A stretch of DNA of 24,336 nt, from positions 1 to 24,336 of the forward strand of contig CAMLSG010000064.1 in the NCBI GenBank assembly GCA_946482635.1. The letters run 5' to 3'. The stretch is from an uncultured Duganella sp. (GTDB taxonomy: Bacteria; Pseudomonadota; Gammaproteobacteria; Burkholderiales; Burkholderiaceae). The position numbers were made by a program, and so were the translations under genes. The number at the start of each line of letters is the position of its first letter. Positions within the stretch are counted from its first letter, which is position 1. This document shows, piece after piece, positions 16,838 through 22,975 of the stretch. The notes below the pieces were generated by a model. That model saw nothing but the letters and a program-made list of their open reading frames with translations, searched no databases and had not been told where the DNA came from.

Positions 16838-17179
16838 ATGGCTTCGAACAATCCAGGCGACAAACGCGGCAACCGGCAGGACAGTCCTGCCGGCAGCAAG
16901 CAAAGTGCACGTGGCTTTGCCTCCATGGACCCACAGCGCCAGAGGGAAATTGCTTCCGAAGGCGGCCGCGCAGCCCACCAGAAGGGCACGGCACACGAAT
17001 TCACTTCCGAGGAAGCACGCCGCGCCGGCAGCATGAGCCACAAGAACGATGGCAACCGCCAGAGCGGTTCGCGTGGCAACGCCAGCCGTACCGAGCAGCA
17101 ACCCCAGGGCCAGCAGGAAGCCGGCAAGGACTTCCAGCAGGACTACCAGGGCAACAAGCAAGGTGGCGACAAGTATTGA
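16838..17179 (+). CDS. KGG-domain stress-induced protein
   Basis: This 113-residue, strongly hydrophilic protein has the KGG/Con-10 (GsiB/YciG-like) signature, GFASMDPQRQREIASEGGR followed by AAHQKGTAHEFTSEEARRAG (together about residues 27-65). The remainder is rich in Gln, Gly, Asn and Ser and is probably disordered. Relatives accumulate in stationary phase, desiccation or general stress, often under RpoS, and may act as hydrophilin-like protectants; the exact role is not settled. GGGGGA lies six bases before the ATG, a strong ribosome site. It is followed after 25 bases by a second small hydrophilic protein gene, and both end at one terminator, so they form a two-gene unit separate from the repair operon. 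The upstream CTATATT would suit stationary-phase expression. Confidence 0.85.
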   Translation: MASNNPGDKRGNRQDSPAGSKQSARGFASMDPQRQREIASEGGRAAHQKGTAHEFTSEEARRAGSMSHKNDGNRQSGSRGNASRTEQQPQGQQEAGKDFQQDYQGNKQGGDKY

Positions 17180-17204
17180 GTTCCATTGAAGTAAGGAGGC
17201 CAGC

Positions 17205-17441
17205 ATGGGAAGGCCTGACAAACCCAGTAAGGACACGGAGAACCAGCAAAACTTTGTGCTGGTCGATACAGAGCATCCGGAAATAGCCAACGCCGACGTT
17301 CCGGAAGGGCAGATCCGCCGCGCCGACCGACCTTTGCCGGGCAACCGGCAAAGCGCTACGGAGAGCGGTTCGCGGCAGGGCGGCAGTGGCTTGGGCACCG
17401 AAGGCGGTGCGCCAGGGCCGGATGCAAGTTCCGGCGTTTGA
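17205..17441 (+). CDS. Small disordered hypothetical protein
   Basis: This is a 78-residue protein of unknown function. It is hydrophilic and lacks a signal peptide, membrane helix and cysteine. The N-terminal half has some order-prone sequence (QNFVLVDTEHPEIANADVP), while the C-terminal half is a low-complexity Gly/Ser/Arg/Pro tail. A textbook ribosome site (AAGGAGG, six bases before the ATG) and the terminator just after the stop show that it is a genuine gene. It lies 25 bases downstream of the KGG stress gene and shares its composition, so it is probably co-expressed as a stress-related hydrophilin-like protein. I do not recognise a family. Confidence 0.75.
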   Translation: MGRPDKPSKDTENQQNFVLVDTEHPEIANADVPEGQIRRADRPLPGNRQSATESGSRQGGSGLGTEGGAPGPDASSGV

Positions 17442-17442
17442 A

Positions 17443-17479
17443 TAAAAAAAAGGCGGGCTGCGAGCCCGCCTTTCTTTTT
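17443..17479. terminator. Bidirectional intrinsic terminator
   Basis: GGCGGGCT (17452-17459), loop GCG and AGCCCGCC (17463-17470) form a perfect 8-base GC-rich stem. An A-tract precedes it and TTTCTTTTT follows, so each strand reads a T-tract after the hairpin. It ends the plus-strand stress genes and the minus-strand TonB receptor gene, whose stop is at 17490. Confidence 0.93.
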
Positions 17480-17489
17480 GCCACGATCC

Positions 17490-19748
17490 TTAGAACTGGA
17501 AGGATGCGGTCGCCTTGGCAATACGCGGTGCGCCGATCACGAAGCGTGAACCACCGTTGTTCAGGCTGGAGAGGTAGAACTTGTCGAACACGTTGTACAC
17601 GTTCAACTGCAGCGACACGTTCTTCGACAACTGGTAGGCCGCCATGGCATCGACCACGGTATAGGACGGCATCGACGGCATATTGGTCTTGGCCGCGTCG
17701 CCAGTCGGATCGACCAGGCGGTACTGGGTACCGGTGTAGCGCGCGCCGCCGCCCAAGCTCAGCTTGTCGTTCAGCTTGTAGTTGGTCCACAGGGTAGCGG
17801 TCTTTTTCGGCGACCAGCGGGTTGCCGCGCCCAGGCCGTTGTTGCCGGCGCCGGTATTGCTTTCCTTGATCTCGGTGTCCATGAAAGCGGCGCCGGCGAT
17901 CACGCTCCAGGCCTTGGTGACCTGGCCGACGGCGCCCAGCTCCACGCCTTGTACCTGGCGCTTGCCCAACTGGCCCCAGGTGTTGGTCACTTCATCGATC
18001 TTGACCGGGATTTCATCCTTGTTGGTGGTGCGATAGATGGCGGCGGTCAGGGCCAGCTGCTTCTGGATCACGTCCCACTTGGTACCCAGTTCCACGTTGG
18101 TCGTGGTTTGCGGCTTCAGGGCAGCGCTGTTGATGTTGGCGCTGGTGCCCTGGGCCGCCAGCGAAAGGTTGGCGCTGCCCGGCGGCGTCTTCGAGTTGGC
18201 ATAGGCCAGGTAGATGCTGCCATCGGCCGTTGGCTTGTAGACCAGGCCGGTCTTGTAGCTGCTCAGGTTGCCGGACTTCTCCAGGTGGGCGGCGACCGGC
18301 ACGGTGCTTGGCGCGGTCACGGTGGCGCTATTGGTCTCCGTGTCGTAGCGCTCGTAGCGCAGGCCTGCGTTCACCAGCCATTGTTCGTTCAGCTTGATGG
18401 TGTCGAACAGGTAGGCGCCGACGGTGGTGGTTTCGCCTTTGCTGAAGGCGCCGTTCAGATAAGGAGCGAAGCCGGTCAGCGGATCTTTCGGGTTCGGGTT
18501 GTACAGGTTGGCTGCGCTGGCGGTGCCGAGGCCGACGCGGGTCGGGGTGAACTGTTCTTCGTTCAGCAGCTCGAGACCGGTCGAGATGGTGTGCTGCACG
18601 CCGAAGGCATCGAACTCCGACACGATGTTGGTGGTGTTGGCCAGGATACGGTTTTCCTGCAGCACGCTCTGGCGCGTACGCGCGACGGTCCAGCTGGCCG
18701 GGTTGGCCGGATCCAGCGCCGTAATGGCGTTCACACCGCTCAGGATGCGGTCCATTTTGGATTTTCCGTAGCGGGTAGTGTTGGTCAGCTTGGTCTTCGG
18801 CGCCAGGTCGTGTTCGATTTTGGCGGTGACCATGTCGGCCTTCACATCCTCATAGTCGCCATCCAGGCCGTACCAGTTGTTGCGGTCGACGCGCTGCGCT
18901 TTCGCCAGCCATGGATAAGTGCCATTGTAGAAGCCGGCCATGCCCACGCTCGGGATGGCGCCGTCAGGTACGTTGTCCTGGCGGATGTGCTGCGAGTACA
19001 GGTAGAGGCGGGTTGGCGTGCCCAGGCCCCAGGCGACGGAAGGCGCGATGCCGTGGCTTTCACGGTCCAGTGCGCGGCTGCCTTTTTGCGAGCCGTCGGA
19101 ACCCATCAGGTTCAGGCGGAAGGCGCCGCTGCTGCCGAAGGCGCGCTGCACGTCGGCGGTCAGGCGCTTGACGCCGCCCTGGGTGAAGGCGACGGTGCCG
19201 GAAACGGCATCCTCGCGTACCGGCGTCTTGGAGACCAGGTTGATATAGCCGGCGGCAGCACCGCGGCCGATGTCGGCGCCCGCCGGGCCCTTCACCACTT
19301 CCACCTGTTCCAGGTTGAAGGCGTCGCGCGAGACGGCGCCCAGGTCGCGGATGCCGTCGACGAAGATCGAGGACTGGGCCGAGAAGCCGCGCATCTGGAA
19401 GGTATCGCCGGCACTGGTGTTGCCGTTTTCGCCCAGTTGCAGGGTGATGCCCGGCGTGTTCTGGAGGGCTTCCATCACGGACGCCGCGCCTTGCTCCTGC
19501 AGCAATTCCTTCTTGATGACGGTAATGGTTTGCGGGGTGTCCACCAGCGGGGCGGTCAGTTTCGGCGAAGACGCGCGGTCAGCCTTGTAGGCGACGTCGG
19601 CGGCGGCTTCGACCTTGACTTCGGCCATGGTCTTTTCTTGCGCCTGGGCCTGGACGGACAAAGGCAGGCCGATGGCGGCCATGGCGAGCAGGGATTGGTT
19701 CAGCAGCGGCTGGGCGGCCAGCGTGTGCTTACGGCTACGGATGGTCAA
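17490..19748 (-). CDS. TonB-dependent siderophore receptor (catecholate/Fiu-like)
   Basis: This outer-membrane receptor imports ferric siderophores using TonB energy. A signal peptide (HTLAAQPLLNQSLLAMAAIG, cleavage after SVQA) is followed by a likely TonB box (MAEVKVEA), a plug with DTPQTITVIKKELLQEQGA, RGFSAQSSIFVDGIRDLG, VEVVKGPAGADIGRG and GGYINLVSKTP-like elements, and a 22-strand barrel ending in the Phe-terminated beta-signal ASFQF. Length is 752 residues, and the best relatives are Fiu-type catecholate receptors. I chose the TTG at 19748 because GGAGAG lies four bases upstream (plus-strand 19753-19758) and the product then begins MTIRSRKHTL, a normal signal peptide. An ATG at 19799 is open but has no ribosome site. 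It is divergent from the PepSY/DUF2271/ApbE operon across a Fur-box-like site, and ends at the shared terminator. Confidence 0.93.
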   Translation of the reverse strand: MTIRSRKHTLAAQPLLNQSLLAMAAIGLPLSVQAQAQEKTMAEVKVEAAADVAYKADRASSPKLTAPLVDTPQTITVIKKELLQEQGAASVMEALQNTPGITLQLGENGNTSAGDTFQMRGFSAQSSIFVDGIRDLGAVSRDAFNLEQVEVVKGPAGADIGRGAAAGYINLVSKTPVREDAVSGTVAFTQGGVKRLTADVQRAFGSSGAFRLNLMGSDGSQKGSRALDRESHGIAPSVAWGLGTPTRLYLYSQHIRQDNVPDGAIPSVGMAGFYNGTYPWLAKAQRVDRNNWYGLDGDYEDVKADMVTAKIEHDLAPKTKLTNTTRYGKSKMDRILSGVNAITALDPANPASWTVARTRQSVLQENRILANTTNIVSEFDAFGVQHTISTGLELLNEEQFTPTRVGLGTASAANLYNPNPKDPLTGFAPYLNGAFSKGETTTVGAYLFDTIKLNEQWLVNAGLRYERYDTETNSATVTAPSTVPVAAHLEKSGNLSSYKTGLVYKPTADGSIYLAYANSKTPPGSANLSLAAQGTSANINSAALKPQTTTNVELGTKWDVIQKQLALTAAIYRTTNKDEIPVKIDEVTNTWGQLGKRQVQGVELGAVGQVTKAWSVIAGAAFMDTEIKESNTGAGNNGLGAATRWSPKKTATLWTNYKLNDKLSLGGGARYTGTQYRLVDPTGDAAKTNMPSMPSYTVVDAMAAYQLSKNVSLQLNVYNVFDKFYLSSLNNGGSRFVIGAPRIAKATASFQF

Positions 19749-19846
19749 AATTCTCTCCAGATTTGATGCAGTTGATGTTTTACGGCTGGCTGCATCCATC
19801 AAACTGGAGGGTGGCTGGCTGTTGCGGGTATGTAAAGCAATGTAAA

Positions 19847-19861
19847 TGATAACGATTCTCA
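19847..19861. promoter_or_regulatory. Fur box between receptor and reductase operon
   Basis: TGATAACGATTCTCA matches the 7-1-7 Fur consensus (TGATAAT-N-ATTATCA) at 12 of 14 arm positions. It lies about 98 bases before the receptor TTG and 43 bases before the PepSY ATG, in the only gap that could hold promoters for both. Iron-dependent repression of both units is the natural reading. Confidence 0.72.
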
Positions 19862-19904
19862 ATTGCATTAGCAAGTCTGGTGCATTATCATCCGGTATTC
19901 ACTT

Positions 19905-20567
19905 ATGGAAAGTAACCACTTGAGCAGTCCAGAAAACGAGGCAATGCGCCAGGCCAAACGTGCCGTCTGGCTTAAGCTGCTGCACGAATGGCATTGGGTC
20001 AGTTCGGCCATGTGCCTGCTCGGCATGTTCCTGTTTGCTATTACCGGCATCACTTTGAACCATGCCAGCCAGATCGAGGCCAAGCCTTCGGTCGTGCGCA
20101 AGCAGGCCACGGCGCCGGCAGCCCTGGTGGGCGAGCTGCACGCCTTCGCCGAAAAGCACGACGGTGAAAAAGCGCCGCTGCCGGAGGCGGGCGAGCGCTG
20201 GCTGCGCGACACCTGGTCGCTCAAGGCCGGCGGGCGCGAGGCTGAATGGTCGGTCGATGAGGTCTACCTGCCGCTGCCGAAAGCAGGCGGCGATGCCTGG
20301 GTGCGCATCGGCCTGGAGGACGGCGCGGCAGAATTCGAGAACACTGACCGCGGCTGGATCTCCTGGCTCAACGACGTGCACAAAGGCCGCAACACGGGCG
20401 CGGCCTGGAACTGGTTCATCGATATCTTTGCGGCGGCCTGCCTGGTGTTCTGCATTACCGGCCTGCTGATCCTGAAATTCCATGCGGCCAAGCGGCCGTT
20501 CACCTGGCCGATGGTGGGCCTGGGTGTCGTTATTCCATGTGTTATCGCTTTGCTCTACATTCATTAA
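19905..20567 (+). CDS. PepSY-associated TM-helix protein (putative ferric reductase membrane subunit)
   Basis: This 220-residue inner-membrane protein is of the PepSY-associated TM type. TM1 is about 33-52, a periplasmic domain of about 110 residues follows, TM2 is about 168-192, and TM3 is about 201-219. Histidines lie at the membrane edges: His27 and His30 (LHEWHW), His53 (LNHASQ), His159 (LNDVHKG) and His193 (KFHAA). In PepSY_TM proteins such histidines are suggested to bind heme b and carry electrons across the membrane; relatives such as FpvG reduce ferric siderophores in the periplasm. It is the first gene of a five-gene run and lies opposite the siderophore receptor. The ATG at 19905 has no good Shine-Dalgarno; the next in-frame ATG is at 19944. 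Heme binding is inferred, not shown by sequence alone. Confidence 0.85.
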   Translation: MESNHLSSPENEAMRQAKRAVWLKLLHEWHWVSSAMCLLGMFLFAITGITLNHASQIEAKPSVVRKQATAPAALVGELHAFAEKHDGEKAPLPEAGERWLRDTWSLKAGGREAEWSVDEVYLPLPKAGGDAWVRIGLEDGAAEFENTDRGWISWLNDVHKGRNTGAAWNWFIDIFAAACLVFCITGLLILKFHAAKRPFTWPMVGLGVVIPCVIALLYIH

Positions 20568-20577
20568 GGACTTGTGT

Positions 20578-21093
20578 ATGAAACTTCGTTATTCCATCGC
20601 CGTCGGCTTGCCGCTGGTGAGCGCGTCCGCGATGGCGGCCGACCTGACGCTGAAATTCGATATTCCGCAATTGAACGTCGCTGAATACCACCGCCCCTAT
20701 GTGGCGGCCTGGCTGGAGAATGCCGACCAGAAGGTGGTGGCCAACCTGGCCGTGCTGTATGACGTGAAGAAGAAGGACAACGCCGGCACCAAGTGGCTGA
20801 AGGATATGCGCCAGTGGTGGCGCAAGGCGGGGCGCGACGTGGAGATGCCGATGGACGGCGTGAGCGGCGCCACGCGCGCACCGGGGGAAGTTTCCCTGGG
20901 CTTCCCGGTAGCGAAAGAGGCGCTGAACAAGCTCCCTGCCGGCAATTACCAGCTGGTGGTGGAAGCAGCGCGCGAAGCGGGCGGCCGCGAGCTGGTGAAG
21001 GTGCCGGTGGCCTGGCCACCGAAATCGGCGCAGTCCTTCTCTGCCAAGGGCAAGGAAGAACTGGGTGAAGTGACAGTGCAAGTCAAACCATAA
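20578..21093 (+). CDS. DUF2271 periplasmic protein with flavinylation motif
   Basis: This 171-residue protein has a Sec signal peptide (MKLRYSIAVGLPLVSASA, cleavage after AMAA near residue 21). The mature part matches DUF2271: LTLKFDIPQLN, then RPYVAAWLENADQKVVANLA, and WLKDMRQWWRK. At residues 93-99 it reads DGVSGAT, followed by RAPG. This matches the ApbE target consensus D-x-x-[ST]-G-A-[TS], as in NqrB/NqrC and RnfG, so Thr99 (codon 20872-20874) is the likely site of covalent FMN attachment. The protein would be a periplasmic one- or two-electron carrier, and ApbE is encoded two genes downstream. AAGGA lies seven bases before the ATG. The gap after the PepSY gene is 10 bases and that before the DUF4198 gene is 9 bases, so it is operonic. 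Confidence 0.88.
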   Translation: MKLRYSIAVGLPLVSASAMAADLTLKFDIPQLNVAEYHRPYVAAWLENADQKVVANLAVLYDVKKKDNAGTKWLKDMRQWWRKAGRDVEMPMDGVSGATRAPGEVSLGFPVAKEALNKLPAGNYQLVVEAAREAGGRELVKVPVAWPPKSAQSFSAKGKEELGEVTVQVKP

Positions 21094-21102
21094 GGACCCG
21101 CC

Positions 21103-21930
21103 ATGAAGCTGAGCAAAACCCTGATCGCGCTGGCACTGGCCGGCGCCGCCTTCAGCGCCCAGGCGCACAAGCCATGGCTGCTGCCTTCGTCATCGCTGGT
21201 CGATTCCAAGGAGCCCTGGGTGACCGTGGACGCCGCGATTTCCGAAGGCCTGTTCGATATCGACCACCAGCCGCTGAAGCTCGATGGCATTTCGATTACC
21301 GGCCCGGATGGCGCCAGGGTCGACATGCAGAACGCGCTGACCGGCCGCCTGCGTTCGACCTTTGACGTGAAGATGGCCAAGCCGGGCACCTACAAGATCG
21401 CGCTGGTGAGCCAGTCGGTGATGGCCAGCTGGAAGGTCAACGGCGAGATGAAGCGCTGGCGCGGTTCCGAGGCGGAACTGGCCGCCAATGTGCCGGCCAA
21501 TGCGGACGAACTGAACGTCTCGCGCACTGCGAGCCGCCTCGAGACCTTCGTCAGCGCCAACAAGACGGATGAAGCGGTGTTCAAGCCGACCGGCGTCGGC
21601 CTGGAGCTGGTGCCGGTGACGCACCCGAACGACATGCGCGCGGGCGAGGAAGCGAAGTGGAAGTTCCTGCTGGACGGAAAGCCGGCCGCCAACCAGGCCT
21701 TCAGCCTGATTCCGGGCGGCGTGCGTTATCGCGGCACGCTGGGCGAGATCCGCCTGTCGACCGATGCCAAGGGGGAGATCAGCTTCAAGATTCCGGAAGC
21801 GGGCATGTACCTGGTGTCCAGCAGCTGGCCTGCGGCCGCCGCGCCTCAACCCGGCCAGCAGCCAGGCCCGCGCCAGATGCCGCCACGCCGCGTAACCTAC
21901 GCAGCGACGGTGGAAGTACTGCCTCAATAA
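21103..21930 (+). CDS. DUF4198 periplasmic protein
   Basis: This 275-residue protein has a signal peptide (MKLSKTLIALALAGAAFSA, cleavage after AQA), so the mature chain should start with His22 (HKPWLLPS). DUF4198 proteins share this AHxxWL start and a beta-rich fold; relatives such as NikK are linked to metal uptake. Segments such as HPNDMRAGEEAKWKFLLDGK and VRYRGTLGEIRLSTDAKG fit the DUF4198 C-terminal domain. A Pro/Gln/Ala-rich insert (about 240-262) comes just before the last strand. The likely role is periplasmic metal or siderophore handling next to the flavoprotein, but the exact function is not known. GGACC precedes the ATG by five to nine bases. The gene sits between the DUF2271 and ApbE genes, with a 4-base gap to the latter. 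Confidence 0.87.
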   Translation: MKLSKTLIALALAGAAFSAQAHKPWLLPSSSLVDSKEPWVTVDAAISEGLFDIDHQPLKLDGISITGPDGARVDMQNALTGRLRSTFDVKMAKPGTYKIALVSQSVMASWKVNGEMKRWRGSEAELAANVPANADELNVSRTASRLETFVSANKTDEAVFKPTGVGLELVPVTHPNDMRAGEEAKWKFLLDGKPAANQAFSLIPGGVRYRGTLGEIRLSTDAKGEISFKIPEAGMYLVSSSWPAAAAPQPGQQPGPRQMPPRRVTYAATVEVLPQ

Positions 21931-21934
21931 GCAA

Positions 21935-22975
21935 GTGCGCCGGGTCCTGCTGCCGCCGACCATCTCCGCCGAGCCAGCGCCGGCGGGGGCGGCCATCGTC
22001 GATTTCGGCGGGGCCAGCATGGGTACCACCTGGTCGGCGCGCGTAGCGCTGGCGCCCGGCGCAATGGCCGCCGGCGGGCCGCTGCGGGCCGCCAGCCTGC
22101 AGGCGGGCTTGCAGGAACAACTGGACCAGGTGGTGACCGAAATGAGCCATTGGGAAGCGGCTTCGGACCTGGGACGTTTCAACCGCGCCGGCCCCGGTAC
22201 CTGGCATACGCTGCCGGGCGATTTTTTTGAAGTGCTGCGTTACGCGCTCGAAGTGGCGCGCGAAACCGACGGCGCCTGCGACCCCTGCGCCGGCGTGCTG
22301 GTCAACCTGTGGGGCTTCGGCCCGACTGGCCGGCATGATGAAGCCGGCTTTGAGCCGCCCAGCGCGCGCGACGTGGCCACCGTGCGCGCGGGCATGGCGG
22401 GCCGCGTTGTGGAGCTGGATGTTCCACGCCGGCGCGCCTTCCAGCCCGGCGGCGTGCAGCTCGACTTGTCGGCCGTGGCCAAAGGCTTCAGCGTCGACAA
22501 GCTGGCGCAATACCTGGAAGGGCAGGGCTGCCGGCACTACCTGGTGGAAGTCGGCGGCGAGTTGCGTGGCGCCGGCTTCAAGCCCGATGGCCAGCCCTGG
22601 TGGGTGGCGCTGGAAGAACCGCAGGCGCCGGGCGCTGGCCGGGCAGGCGAAATCGCCGTTGCGCTGCACGGCCTGGCAGTCGCCACCTCGGGCGACTACC
22701 GCAAATATTTCATGCAGGACGCCACCCGGCGCCCGCACACGATCGATCCGCGCAGCGGCATGCCGATCTCCAATGCGCTGGCAGCGGTCACGGTGGTACA
22801 CGAACGCGCCATGGCCGCCGACGCCTGGTCTACCGCGCTGACGGTGCTGGGTCCGGAACAAGGCCTGGCGCTGGCCGAACGCAAGGGCCTGGCCGTACGC
22901 TTCCTGCTGCGCGAAGGGAATGGACTGCGTGAAATCCTCAGCAGCCGGTTCCAGAAAATGCTTGAAGAAGAATGA
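21935..22975 (+). CDS. apbE: FAD:protein FMN transferase (ApbE)
   Basis: This 346-residue ApbE-family enzyme transfers FMN from FAD to Thr/Ser in a D-x-x-[ST]-G-A-[TS] motif. Conserved elements are FGGASMGTTWSARV (24-37), the DLSAVAKGFSVDKL segment (near 177-190), LVEVGGELRGAG, HTIDPRSGMPIS (268-279) and AMAADAWSTALTVLG (near 292-306), the last including the Mg-binding Asp. The start is GTG at 21935; the frame closes at a TAA at 21893, and no other start codon lies between them. Unusually there is no signal peptide or lipobox, although the proposed target (DUF2271) is exported. The next gene starts within the stop codon (ATGA), so translation is coupled. Confidence 0.93.
   Translation: MRRVLLPPTISAEPAPAGAAIVDFGGASMGTTWSARVALAPGAMAAGGPLRAASLQAGLQEQLDQVVTEMSHWEAASDLGRFNRAGPGTWHTLPGDFFEVLRYALEVARETDGACDPCAGVLVNLWGFGPTGRHDEAGFEPPSARDVATVRAGMAGRVVELDVPRRRAFQPGGVQLDLSAVAKGFSVDKLAQYLEGQGCRHYLVEVGGELRGAGFKPDGQPWWVALEEPQAPGAGRAGEIAVALHGLAVATSGDYRKYFMQDATRRPHTIDPRSGMPISNALAAVTVVHERAMAADAWSTALTVLGPEQGLALAERKGLAVRFLLREGNGLREILSSRFQKMLEEE

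Noticed and set aside
17949..19766. 605-codon plus-strand frame across the receptor gene
   Set aside because: Antisense of a complete TonB receptor; low-complexity translation and no ribosome site.
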